Source of the DNA: Bacteroidales bacterium
Lineage (GTDB): Bacteria; Bacteroidota; Bacteroidia; Bacteroidales; UBA932
Assembly (NCBI GenBank): GCA_017428725.1
Contig: JAFRQH010000035.1
Location: 1-43,346 of the forward strand
Length of the DNA stretch: 43,346 nucleotides
Direction of reading: 5' to 3'
The notes under the pieces are model-generated. The model was not told the DNA's origin and searched no databases. It worked only from the letters and a program-made list of their open reading frames with translations. The position numbers and the translations under genes were made by a program. This document shows positions 30,256 to 38,913 of this stretch, one piece after another; position 1 is the stretch's first letter, and each line of letters starts with the position of its first letter.

Positions 30256-32712
30256 TTATCGAGTCTGCAAAGATAGCGACTTTTTCAGAGATGGCGAAGA
30301 AAGATTGACCGTCACGGTACCGGGCGCGCGCTGGCTACGCAGGATCACCTGCGCAAAACCGTGCCGCATCGGCTTGGTGTCCACGCCATAGGACAGCAAT
30401 TCAGTATAGTGGTCACCGTCATCCAGGGTCAGCAGGCTGGCGGCGCCGTCCACGGAGACTGTCAGCGGCTCGGAGAAGTCCGGTACAACGCGGCCTTTAC
30501 GGTCCACCGCATACACCTTGAGATACTGCAGGTCCATCCCGTCAGCATCCCAGCTGTCCGGCGTCTCGGCCTCCACCCGCAACGCCACGGCCTTGCCGGC
30601 CGTCTCGACGCGGTGGCGCGCCACTTCGCGCCCGGCGGTGTAGCCAACAGCCTCGATGCTGCCGCCGCGGCCGTAGGGCACGTCTTTCCAGGTCACGATG
30701 TGCTGCGTACCCGGCTCGGTGTTGTCATTGACCTTGCGGCCCAGCGAGCGGCCGTTCACGAAGAGCTCGACCTGCTCCGCGTTGGAGAACACCGCGACCT
30801 GCTGCTTCGAGCCGGCCGGGAAGTTCCAGGTGGAGGTATAGGTCTGCTGGCCCACGATGATGTCGTTCCAGTCCTTGAGGGCCTCGCTGCCCTCGGCCAC
30901 GGCCACCCGCACCACCGGCTCCTCCGGGATGAAGGCGCTCTTCATCAGCCAGGCCTGCGGATAGGGCTCCAGCGTGTGGCTGAAGTAGCTGTAGTTCCAG
31001 CCCTTCTTGGGCCAGCCGTCCGACTCGCCCCAGTACTCGACGGCCCCCCAGTACGCCAGGCCGACCATCTTGTCGCGGTCCATGCCGTAGTAGGGGCCCA
31101 GGAGCTCGCGCGTCGTGGCCTCGCTCTGGAAGATGATCAGGTGCGGAGCGTGCTCCAGGTAGGCCTGATAGGCGTTCCAGCGGTAGTTGAAACTCGCCAC
31201 TTCGGTCTCGCAGGCGAGCTCGGGCGGGACCAGATAGGTGTCATACTCCGGCCGGTCGCGGTAGATGCCGCCGGCCCGGGACGGGAACATGGCGACCGTG
31301 GTTTTGCGCGTATCGTCATAGCGCTTCACGAGCGTGTCGAAGATCCGATAGGTGGTCACGCCCCAGTCTTCGGTCGGGAAACCGGCCCAGGCATCCCGGT
31401 TCTGGAGCTCATTGCCCAGACTCCAAAGGATGACGGAAGGGCTGTTGCGGTCGCGCTTGATCCATTCGGGGATCAGCTTGTACCAATAGGAGGTGAACGG
31501 CTCGCGGCCGCCCCAGTACTCCTTGTCGCTCCATTTGTCGATGAGTTCGTCCACGATGAGCATGCCCACGCGGTCGGCGATCTTGGTAAACTGCTCGCTG
31601 TAGGGGTTGTGCGAGCAGCGGATCACGTTGAATCCGAACGACTTGAGCTGGAGCATGAGCCGCTCGATACCCGTATCGAACGACGCGGCGCCCAGGGCTC
31701 CCAGGTCGTGGTGGTTGGCCACGCCATGCAGGAAGACCTTCTCCCCGTTGAGCAGGAAACCCCGTTCCCGGGTGAACTCCAGTTTGCGGATACCGAAACG
31801 GTCCGAGGCCCGGTCTACCAGGATCCCGTCGGCCCAGACTTCCACCTCGGCCGTATAGAGACTGGGGCTGTCCGGCGACCAGAGCTGCGGGCGAACGACC
31901 GTTACCTCGGGCATTTTTACCTCCACGCATTTTCGCAGGGTGTGCTCCGGGAATCCGGACCGGGTCGTAGCGACCACCGCCCCGTCAGGGGCCAGGATCC
32001 GGGCCAGGATGGAGGCCTCATGTTCCTGGTATCCGTCCACCTCAACCTGCAGCGCCACGGTTGCCCGGGCGGCCGAGACTTCCGGCGTTGTCGCGTAGAT
32101 CCCATGGCGGGCGATGTGCGTAGGGTTCTTGACTTCCAGATAGACATCCCGGAAAATTCCGGCACCGGTATACCAGCGGGAGGCGTTCCAGGGACCGGTG
32201 GACGCATAGACGGCCACGACATTGTCCGCGCCGTAATGCAGGTACCGGCTGATCTCGGCCTCATAGCCGAGATAGCCGTATTCGCCGGATGCAACCTTGC
32301 GGCCGTTCACATACACGTCGCTGACATACATGATTCCGTCGAAGTCCAGGTAGACGCGCTTGCCCTGCCACGCCGGATCCGCCGTAAAATGCTTGCGGTA
32401 CCAACCTTCACAGAGCGGTTTGAAGGCCCGGGAGGAGGATGTGACATCCTTGTCCCAAGGCTGTTCGAACTGGAAATCATGCGGCAGGTCCAGGCTGCGC
32501 CAGGCGCTGTCGTCCAGCGCCGGCTCTGCCGCGCCGTCCAGTGGACCGACCCGGAATTTCCAGTCAAAGTTGAACAGAACTTTCTGCTGGTCGGCGAAAG
32601 ACTCCAGCGGCGCATTCGTCTCCACCTGGGAGCCGCTCTGCTGCTGATACTGCGCAAAGGCGCCCAGGCTCAGCATGAGCATCAGGGCGCCGGAAAACAA
32701 AAACTTCTTCAT
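30256..32712 (-). CDS. GH2 family beta-glycosidase (beta-galactosidase-like), exported
   Basis: The 818-residue protein has a signal peptide (MKKFLFSGALMLMLSLGAFAQ) without a lipobox. The domains are GH2 sugar binding (about 45-200), an Ig-like domain (about 205-310), the TIM barrel (about 315-590) with acid/base E435 in WSLGNELQ and nucleophile E531 in FQSEATTRELLG, then a DUF4982-like domain (about 610-690) and a final Ig-like domain. This order is common among Bacteroidetes beta-galactosidases; other beta-glycosidic activities are possible. It follows the M3 peptidase by 15 bp in an otherwise non-glycan operon. Confidence 0.9.
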   Translation of the reverse strand: MKKFLFSGALMLMLSLGAFAQYQQQSGSQVETNAPLESFADQQKVLFNFDWKFRVGPLDGAAEPALDDSAWRSLDLPHDFQFEQPWDKDVTSSSRAFKPLCEGWYRKHFTADPAWQGKRVYLDFDGIMYVSDVYVNGRKVASGEYGYLGYEAEISRYLHYGADNVVAVYASTGPWNASRWYTGAGIFRDVYLEVKNPTHIARHGIYATTPEVSAARATVALQVEVDGYQEHEASILARILAPDGAVVATTRSGFPEHTLRKCVEVKMPEVTVVRPQLWSPDSPSLYTAEVEVWADGILVDRASDRFGIRKLEFTRERGFLLNGEKVFLHGVANHHDLGALGAASFDTGIERLMLQLKSFGFNVIRCSHNPYSEQFTKIADRVGMLIVDELIDKWSDKEYWGGREPFTSYWYKLIPEWIKRDRNSPSVILWSLGNELQNRDAWAGFPTEDWGVTTYRIFDTLVKRYDDTRKTTVAMFPSRAGGIYRDRPEYDTYLVPPELACETEVASFNYRWNAYQAYLEHAPHLIIFQSEATTRELLGPYYGMDRDKMVGLAYWGAVEYWGESDGWPKKGWNYSYFSHTLEPYPQAWLMKSAFIPEEPVVRVAVAEGSEALKDWNDIIVGQQTYTSTWNFPAGSKQQVAVFSNAEQVELFVNGRSLGRKVNDNTEPGTQHIVTWKDVPYGRGGSIEAVGYTAGREVARHRVETAGKAVALRVEAETPDSWDADGMDLQYLKVYAVDRKGRVVPDFSEPLTVSVDGAASLLTLDDGDHYTELLSYGVDTKPMRHGFAQVILRSQRAPGTVTVNLSSPSLKKSLSLQTR
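30268..30275 (-). promoter_or_regulatory. gpmI -7 box inside the GH2 3' end
   Basis: The minus strand reads TATCTTTG, 27 nt before ATG 30240, located in the last codons of the GH2 gene. This gives gpmI an independent promoter at the end of the operon. Confidence 0.65.
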
Positions 32713-32727
32713 ACAGAACCGTCTGCC

Positions 32728-34728
32728 TTAGTCGATCAGGCCCCTGCCGCGGAGCATCGCCTGCGAGTCGGGCTCGCGGCCGACAAAGCTCTTGTAGAGC
32801 GTCATCGGCTCCTCGGAACCGCCCTTCTCCAGGAAAGTCTGCTTGAACTTCTTCGCCAGTTCAAGGTCATACGGACCCTTCGGAGAGGCCTCGAAGACGC
32901 TGAAGGCGTCCTTGTCCAGGACCTCGGCCCAGAGGTAGCCGTAGTAGCCGGCGGAGTAGCCGCTGGAGAAGATGTGGTTGAAGTAGGTGGAGCGGTAGCG
33001 GAAGGTGATCTCGGGAATCAGGCCGATCTCCTCGATGACCTGCTGCTCGAAGGCGTCGATGTCGATGCCCTTCGTGCTCTCCAGCTCGTGCCAGCGCATA
33101 TCCAGCATCGAGGCGGCGCAGAGCTCGGTGGTCATGAAACCCTGGTTGAACTTCTTGGCGGCGAGGATCTTCTCCACCAGTTCGGCCGGAATCGGCTCGC
33201 CCTGGGCGTTCTTCGCATACTTGGCCAGGAGCTCGGGCTGGAAAGCCCAGTTCTCGTTGAACTGGGAGAACATCTCCACGAAGTCGCGGGTCACGCTGGT
33301 GCCGCTCACGGACGGATAGTGGCACTGGGTGAGCAGGCCGTGCAGGGCGTGGCCGAACTCGTGGAAGGCCGTCTCCACCTCGTCGATGCTGAGGTAGTCG
33401 TCGGAGAAGTTGCAGACGTTGACGATGATCGGACGCACCTCATTGCCCTGGGCGTCGAAGTACTGGTCGCGGATGTTGTTCATCCACGCACCGCCGCGCT
33501 TGCTGGAGCGGGGCTTGTAGTCGGTGGTGAAGATGCCGACCAGGGAGCCGTCGGCGGCCGTCACCTTGTAGGTCCTGACCTCCGGGTTGTAGACGGGCAC
33601 GTCCTTGAGCTCCTCGAAGTTCACCCCGTAGAGGATGTGCGCGTTGGTGAAGATGCCGTTGCGCACGCTGTCGACGTGGAAGTACGGCTTGGTCTGGGAC
33701 TCGTCGAGGTCGTATTTCTCCTTGCGGACCTTCTCGGCGTAGTACCACCAGTCCCAGGGCTCGATCCGGGAGCCCTCGGGGAGTTTGTCGGCCTTGATGT
33801 CGCGGTCCATCATGGCCTGCAGCTCAGCGCGCTCTTCCTTGGCGCGCGTCACGGCGGCGTCCATGATACCGGCCAGGAACTCGTCGACCGTCTGCGGGTC
33901 ACCCGCCATCTTGTTGGCGAGGATGTAGCTGGCAGCGTTGGGATAGCCCAAAATCTTGGCTTTCTCAGCGCGCAGGTCGAGCACCTCCAGCAGGAGCTGG
34001 CGGTTGTCGTACTCGTTGCCGCGGTGGCCGCGGGAGGTGTAGGCCTCGTTGTACTGGCGGCGGAGCTCACGGTCCTCCGTGGTGGTCATCTTGTCGGGAT
34101 AGGCAGACACGCTGAAGCCGAACTTGTCCTTGAAGTCGTTGGATTCGGCGAGGATGTTGTTGCCGATCTTCTGGGTCTTGGCGGCAATCTCCGCGTTGAT
34201 CTCGCGCAGGCGCGCCTGCTGCTCCTCCGGCAGGCCGATGCCCTCGCGCTCGAAGCTCTCGAAGTGCTTCTTGAGGACCATCTGCTGCTCGCGGGTGAGC
34301 CCGCTCTGGTCGCCGTTGTAGACGGCGGCGACGCGGTTGTAGAGGGCCTTGTTGAAGGAGATGTTGTCGCTGTGCTCGCTCATCAGGGGGATGGCCTCCT
34401 GCTCGACGGCGTCCAGCTCGTCGGTGCGGTCGGTCTCGGTGATGTTGTAGAACACGCCGGAGACCTTGGCCAGGATCCTGCCGGAGAGCTCCAGCGGGAC
34501 GATGGTGTTCTCGAAGGTCGGTGCGTCGGGATTGGCCGTGATGGCCGCGATCTCGGCGTCCTGCTGCTCGATGCCGGCTTTCAGCGCGGGGATGTAGTCG
34601 GTGGGAAGGATCTGGTCGAACGGCGGGATGCCGTAGGGGGTGTCCCATTCGGTCAGGAAGGGATTGACACGTTTGGTGCAGGCTGTCATGGCTAAGATGA
34701 TGGCCGCGAAGGTCAGGAGTTTTTTCAT
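32728..34728 (-). CDS. M3 family metallopeptidase lipoprotein (peptidyl-dipeptidase Dcp-like)
   Basis: The 666-residue protein starts with a lipoprotein signal (MKKLLTFAAIILAMTAC, Cys17) and has the M3 zinc motif HEFGH at 456-460 (H456, E457, H460) with the third ligand expected near 485 (FVEMFSQF). Substrate-side segments RSSKRGGAW and SSGYSAGYYGYLW match the Dcp/oligopeptidase A group, so it probably releases dipeptides from peptide C termini in the periplasm. It starts at the base after the EEP stop codon (TAA then ATG), which shows tight coupling. Confidence 0.93.
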   Translation of the reverse strand: MKKLLTFAAIILAMTACTKRVNPFLTEWDTPYGIPPFDQILPTDYIPALKAGIEQQDAEIAAITANPDAPTFENTIVPLELSGRILAKVSGVFYNITETDRTDELDAVEQEAIPLMSEHSDNISFNKALYNRVAAVYNGDQSGLTREQQMVLKKHFESFEREGIGLPEEQQARLREINAEIAAKTQKIGNNILAESNDFKDKFGFSVSAYPDKMTTTEDRELRRQYNEAYTSRGHRGNEYDNRQLLLEVLDLRAEKAKILGYPNAASYILANKMAGDPQTVDEFLAGIMDAAVTRAKEERAELQAMMDRDIKADKLPEGSRIEPWDWWYYAEKVRKEKYDLDESQTKPYFHVDSVRNGIFTNAHILYGVNFEELKDVPVYNPEVRTYKVTAADGSLVGIFTTDYKPRSSKRGGAWMNNIRDQYFDAQGNEVRPIIVNVCNFSDDYLSIDEVETAFHEFGHALHGLLTQCHYPSVSGTSVTRDFVEMFSQFNENWAFQPELLAKYAKNAQGEPIPAELVEKILAAKKFNQGFMTTELCAASMLDMRWHELESTKGIDIDAFEQQVIEEIGLIPEITFRYRSTYFNHIFSSGYSAGYYGYLWAEVLDKDAFSVFEASPKGPYDLELAKKFKQTFLEKGGSEEPMTLYKSFVGREPDSQAMLRGRGLID

Positions 34729-35802
34729 TTATTTGCTGATAATGATATAAGTCGGATAATGGTCGGAGTAGCCGTCCATGAACTGTCCGCCGGAGATGGT
34801 GCGCTTCGGCGTGCCGGCGTAGCGGCCCTCCTGCTGGGTCAGGAAGGGAGGATCGAAGATGTAGCCATAGTGGAAGGCGTCGCTCTTGCAGATGCGCAGG
34901 CTGCCGTCCTGCGGGGCCGCCAGGGCGCCGTTGACGAAGATGCAGTCGAAGATGTTCCACTCGCCGTGGTACTCCTCCGAGCCGAAGCCGTCCTTGTGCA
35001 TCCGCAGGAACGGCGAGAAGAGGTCGCCCTCCTGCATCTCCTCGATGGTCTCGCGGCCGTGAAGCCAGACCGCCATGCATTCGTCTTCGGGATTGTCGTT
35101 CATGTCGCCCATCACCACCACCTTGATGCCGGGGTGCTGCGCCTCCAGCGCGCGGATGTCGTCGTAGACGATCTCCGCGGCGCGGCAGCGCAGGTCGCTC
35201 CCCTTGCCTCCCGTGCGCGAAGGCCAGTGGCACACATAGAAGGCGAAGGGCGCGCCCTCCAGCAAGCCGCGCACGACGAGCACGTCGCGCGTCTTGAAGG
35301 CGCGCTGCTCCTCGGGGGTCTTCTCGAAGACGATGCCCTTCCGGGTGTTGAAATCATAAGACAGCGTGCGCGTCTCCAGGACTTTTAACTGCGAAGGGCG
35401 GTAGAGCATCGCGCAGTCGATGCCGCGCACGTCCGGGCCCTCGAAATGGATGAATTCATAGCCGGCCTCCGCGATCTGCGGATCGGCGACCAGCGCCTCC
35501 AGGACGCGGTCGTTCTCGACCTCGGCCATGCCGAGGACGGTGTGCCAGCGGCCGTTCTTGTCGGCCATCGCCTTGATCACCTCGGCGATGTTGGCGACCT
35601 TCTTCTCGTACTTTTCCTGCGTCCAGTTGTTCTCGCCGTCCGGCAGGAAAGCCTGGTCGCTCTTGCCCCGGTCGTGCTCGGCGTCGAAGAGGTTCTCGAC
35701 ATTGTAGAACCCGATCACGTAGGCATCGTCGGGAATCTGGACCATGCAGCCGGCGAGCAGCGCCAGACCGCAAAGGAGCGTCAGTATTCGCTTCATATCC
35801 AT
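34729..35802 (-). CDS. endonuclease/exonuclease/phosphatase-family lipoprotein
   Basis: This 357-residue protein has a lipobox (LCGLALLAGC; Cys19, counted from the first Met) and an EEP fold. Visible catalytic elements are GFYNVENLFD at the N terminus, AEVEN (metal-binding Glu), HWPSR, GDMNDNPED and SDHYP at the C terminus (Asp-His). EEP enzymes cleave phosphodiesters in nucleic acids or lipids; the substrate here is unknown. It differs from the cytoplasmic exonuclease III at 14982 by being exported. Start codons at 35802 and 35796 are both possible. It begins 4 bp after the secreted nuclease gene, which favours a role in nucleic-acid degradation. Confidence 0.9.
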   Translation of the reverse strand: MDMKRILTLLCGLALLAGCMVQIPDDAYVIGFYNVENLFDAEHDRGKSDQAFLPDGENNWTQEKYEKKVANIAEVIKAMADKNGRWHTVLGMAEVENDRVLEALVADPQIAEAGYEFIHFEGPDVRGIDCAMLYRPSQLKVLETRTLSYDFNTRKGIVFEKTPEEQRAFKTRDVLVVRGLLEGAPFAFYVCHWPSRTGGKGSDLRCRAAEIVYDDIRALEAQHPGIKVVVMGDMNDNPEDECMAVWLHGRETIEEMQEGDLFSPFLRMHKDGFGSEEYHGEWNIFDCIFVNGALAAPQDGSLRICKSDAFHYGYIFDPPFLTQQEGRYAGTPKRTISGGQFMDGYSDHYPTYIIISK

Positions 35803-35806
35803 CCGT

Positions 35807-37252
35807 TTAATTGTTCCACCACCAGTTCTCGGCCTTGGGGTCGGCGGCCTCGACGGTCTTCTCCACGTCGTCCGGGAGGTTGACGAAGAAGTCCACGCCC
35901 ACCTTCTTCTCCAGCGCATCGATGCTCATCGACAGGCCCTTGAAGTTGGTGTTGTCGCTGGCCTTGTTGTCGTACCAGATGCCCAGGGCCGAATAGGTCT
36001 TGTCCTTGGACAGGCGGAGCAGGGCCTTGTAGTAGCCCGCCGGGACGCCGACGTGCTTGCCGTTGCTATCCTCGACATACTTGGCCGCGGCATCCGCACC
36101 GTAGCAGCCCGTGACCACGTATAGGGTGTCCGTGGCGGCATTCTTGGCCCAGTTGCGGACCTTGATCTCCAGCGAGCCCCAGGCATTGCTGTTCAGACTG
36201 TTGTCCTGCGGGGTCATATTGGTGCCGAAGAAGGTCTCGAAATTGGGCCGCAGGTCGGGCTTTCCGGGCCGGTCGGCCGAGGCGATCTGGTGTCCGCGGT
36301 CGAAGGTGCCGCTGGCATTGCCTGCCCTGTAACCGGCGGACAGATAGGGCTGCTCGGCTTGCGTGAGGAGCGGATCCATCGGGAAGCTCGACTCCACGGA
36401 GCGGGAGCCGTCGCCGATGTTGCCGGCGTGGAGGGGATAGGCCACCCAGGATGAGACGAGGTTCTTGTAGTCCCAATAGGCGGCATAGCTGCGCTTGCCA
36501 TCCGCGAAACGGTGGATCAGCAGGTCCTGCCCGTCCGTGGCGGACGTGGCGGGGAGTTCCATCCACTTGGCGGACGTGGATTTCACCTTGCTGCCCAGCT
36601 TGTACTGTCCGCTCACCTTGGAGACGAAGTAGGCAGGGGTCGTGCCGCCCGCCTCGGCGATTTTGTTGTGCTCGCTGCGCAGGGTCATCATCGTGACGGT
36701 GTCCCCGGGCTTCAGGCCCAGTTTGGAGAAGGACTGGTCGTTGCTGCTGACCCGCTTCTCGCACAGGCCGTACACATACACAAGTCCCGTATCGTCAATG
36801 AGATAGAAATTGCCATAATGCTCTTCCGGGAGCGAGGCGACCTCGCCCATGAGCCTGTACCACGTGGTCGTGTTCGCCGGTTTGGCAAGGAAGTCCCGGA
36901 TGGTGAAGCGGGGCGTGCCGGCCTGGCTGACGGAGACCATCCGCGACAGCTCGCCGGTGGTCACCGTGACCTCCGCCTGCCGCTTCTCCTCCCCTTCGTT
37001 CGCCGTGGCGGTGATCGTCAGGGTCTGGTAATCTGCCGAGGCGGATCCGCCGCCGGGCGTGACGGTCAGCCACGGCTGGCTGGACGAGACCGTCCAGTTC
37101 TGGTTGGTCTTGATCGAGACCTCGGCGGTGCCGCCCTCGCAGGGTAGGGATATGGATGTGGTGAGCAGGTCGAGGCTCGGGGGCGCCTGCTTGGTGCAGC
37201 CCGCCGCCAGGGCGGCCAGCAGACAGGCAAAAATCAGATGCTTGGATTTCAT
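35807..37252 (-). CDS. BACON-OB lipoprotein with DNA/RNA non-specific endonuclease domain
   Basis: This 481-residue exported nuclease has a lipobox (LAALAAGC, Cys19), a BACON beta-sandwich (about 28-112), a YhcR-type OB fold (about 116-215; YGNFYLIDDTGLVYVYG) and a NUC-type nuclease domain (about 235-470). The active site is DRGH at 318-321 (general-base H321) with the metal-binding Asn in the NMTPQDNSLN segment near 345-354. It should cleave DNA and RNA in the periplasm or at the cell surface. An ATG at 37324 would add 24 non-signal residues and is rejected. It has its own promoter (37259-37289) and leads an operon with EEP, M3 and GH2. The BACON-OB modules match those of the adjacent lipoprotein. 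Confidence 0.93.
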   Translation of the reverse strand: MKSKHLIFACLLAALAAGCTKQAPPSLDLLTTSISLPCEGGTAEVSIKTNQNWTVSSSQPWLTVTPGGGSASADYQTLTITATANEGEEKRQAEVTVTTGELSRMVSVSQAGTPRFTIRDFLAKPANTTTWYRLMGEVASLPEEHYGNFYLIDDTGLVYVYGLCEKRVSSNDQSFSKLGLKPGDTVTMMTLRSEHNKIAEAGGTTPAYFVSKVSGQYKLGSKVKSTSAKWMELPATSATDGQDLLIHRFADGKRSYAAYWDYKNLVSSWVAYPLHAGNIGDGSRSVESSFPMDPLLTQAEQPYLSAGYRAGNASGTFDRGHQIASADRPGKPDLRPNFETFFGTNMTPQDNSLNSNAWGSLEIKVRNWAKNAATDTLYVVTGCYGADAAAKYVEDSNGKHVGVPAGYYKALLRLSKDKTYSALGIWYDNKASDNTNFKGLSMSIDALEKKVGVDFFVNLPDDVEKTVEAADPKAENWWWNN

Positions 37253-37258
37253 AGACGC

Positions 37259-37289
37259 CAAAGTTACTGCATTTTTCACGAACGGACAA
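37259..37289 (-). promoter_or_regulatory. promoter of the secreted nuclease operon
   Basis: On the minus strand, TTG at 37289-37287, a 20-bp spacer and TAACTTTG at 37266-37259 fit the consensus exactly. Only 6 nt separate the box from ATG 37252, so the mRNA should be nearly leaderless. Confidence 0.85.
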
Positions 37290-37294
37290 GGAAA

Positions 37295-37318
37295 GAGCCG
37301 GCCCGCAAGGGTCGGCTC
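37295..37318 (-). terminator. hairpin after the OB-fold lipoprotein gene
   Basis: A 10-bp stem with one non-Watson-Crick pair (37295-37304 with 37309-37318) and loop GCAA stands 22 bp beyond the stop at 37340. On the minus strand it is followed by TTTCC, a weak T tract, so termination may be partial. Confidence 0.6.
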
Positions 37319-37339
37319 CTTCACAGCGATAGATAAATA

Positions 37340-38899
37340 TTATTCAGCAGCCGTGTGGCTCACGTAGAAGCCGTTTACCATCTGCGGAGAACCCTTATAG
37401 GAACTCTTCGGACCAACAACAGTGATGGTGTCGCCTTCCTTCACGCCCAGTTTGGTGAGGATGTCCTGGCCGCTCTTACCGCTGAGGGTGGGAACGAGGC
37501 CATAGACATAGGCCTTGCCGGTCTCGTCCTCGACGTAGAAGTTGCCGTACTTGCTGTACTTGGTCGGATCATCCTTGTCCATCACGATGTCGCGCACGAC
37601 ACCCGTGATCATGAACAGGTCGCTGCCGTCCTCCTTGGCGTTGAAGTCAGCGCAGGAGATGGCGGTGACGGAGGTGTGCTCCACGTAATAGCCATTTACC
37701 ATCTGGGGACTGTCCTTGTAGGAACCCTTCGGGCCCACCACGGTGAGGATGTCACCCACCTTGATGCCCTTGGTTCCGAGCACGTCCGTACCCGTGGCGC
37801 CGCCAGCCTCGGGAAGGAGGCCGTAGACATACGCCTTGCCGGTGTCGTCGTTCAGGTAGAAGTTGCCGTACTTGTTGTACTTGGTCGGATCATTCTTGTC
37901 CATCACGATGCCGGTCACCACACCCTTGAGCTTGAACAGGGCGGGACCATCCTCCTTGGCGTTGAAGTCGGCGGCCGTGATCTCGACGATCGAACCCTTC
38001 TGGGCGAGGTCCTGCTGGGTGGTGTAGTCCTTCTTGCCGTCGGTGGTCTTGAGGGTGATGGTCGTGGAGCGGTCGCCACCGGTGTTGGCGGCAGCGTGGA
38101 AAGTCACGACGTTGCCGGCGATGGAGGAGATGGAGAGCCAGTCCTTGGCATCCTCGGGAATCTCCACATAGACGCCCTGGCCCTTGTTCTCGAGCGTGAC
38201 CACGAAGTCACCGCCCTCGATAGGGAGCTCTGCATTCTCGGGCTCGACGGTCTCGACCTTGATGAGGGACTTGTTGATCTTGAGCACGGTCACGTTCACG
38301 AGTTCGACCGTCGTGCCATAGGTGGTCTTCGGGCCCTCGACGGTGACCTCGTCACCGACCTCGATGCCCAGGCTCAGGAAGTTCTTCTCATTGCCCTTGG
38401 CGTCGAGCGTACCGTAGATGTAGACCGTCCCGGTGGCATCCTGGAGATACCAGTTGCCATACTGGGTGTTGGCGATACTGGTCACGGTACCGGTGACGCG
38501 GTAGGTCTTGCTGTCCGGACCGGCGATGATCTCGGCGCAGGTGGCGGGGGAAACCGTGGCCAGGCCCTGGATCACGTTGATGCGCTGGGTGGCGCCGTTG
38601 CAGGTCAGCAGGACCTCAGCGGTGCGGCCGTCGAGCGCCTTGTCAGCGGAGAAAGTCACGTTGGTGGAGCCGCTGGAGCCGGTGGCCGGCGAGACGGTCA
38701 ACCATGCAGGCATCCCGGAGATGGTCCAACTGCCTTGGGCGAGCACTCCGATGGGGGTGGAACCGCCGTCCAGTGGAATGGAGACATAGGAAGAAGACAC
38801 CGCGACCTCGTCGAGGTAGTGGGTGGTAACTTCTTTCTGGCAGCCGGCCAGGACGGCCAGGGCTGCGACCAGGGAAGCGAAAATATATTTAGCTTTCAT
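37340..38899 (-). CDS. triple OB-fold, double BACON lipoprotein, possible nucleic-acid or polymer binder
   Basis: The 519-residue lipoprotein (LAVLAGC, Cys20) contains no enzyme domain that I can see. The order is BACON 1 (about 32-112), OB 1 (about 117-208), BACON 2 (about 213-302), OB 2 (306-409) and OB 3 (412-519). OB 2 and OB 3 are a recent tandem duplication (both contain DFNAKEDG, MDK-DPTKY-KYGNFY and GKAYVYGL). The OB units resemble YhcR-like OB folds of sugar-nonspecific nucleases. It begins 14 bp after the TonB receptor and so is its likely surface partner, in the place SusD would take. Binding of nucleic acid is inference; carbohydrate or protein binding by BACON is also possible. 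Confidence 0.85.
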   Translation of the reverse strand: MKAKYIFASLVAALAVLAGCQKEVTTHYLDEVAVSSSYVSIPLDGGSTPIGVLAQGSWTISGMPAWLTVSPATGSSGSTNVTFSADKALDGRTAEVLLTCNGATQRINVIQGLATVSPATCAEIIAGPDSKTYRVTGTVTSIANTQYGNWYLQDATGTVYIYGTLDAKGNEKNFLSLGIEVGDEVTVEGPKTTYGTTVELVNVTVLKINKSLIKVETVEPENAELPIEGGDFVVTLENKGQGVYVEIPEDAKDWLSISSIAGNVVTFHAAANTGGDRSTTITLKTTDGKKDYTTQQDLAQKGSIVEITAADFNAKEDGPALFKLKGVVTGIVMDKNDPTKYNKYGNFYLNDDTGKAYVYGLLPEAGGATGTDVLGTKGIKVGDILTVVGPKGSYKDSPQMVNGYYVEHTSVTAISCADFNAKEDGSDLFMITGVVRDIVMDKDDPTKYSKYGNFYVEDETGKAYVYGLVPTLSGKSGQDILTKLGVKEGDTITVVGPKSSYKGSPQMVNGFYVSHTAAE

Positions 38900-38913
38900 T
38901 GGATAGCCGGAGT

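Noticed and set aside
30361..34695. 1444-codon plus-strand open frame
   Set aside because: It is the complement of GH2 and the M3 peptidase, both with recognisable catalytic motifs; its composition is that of a shadow frame.
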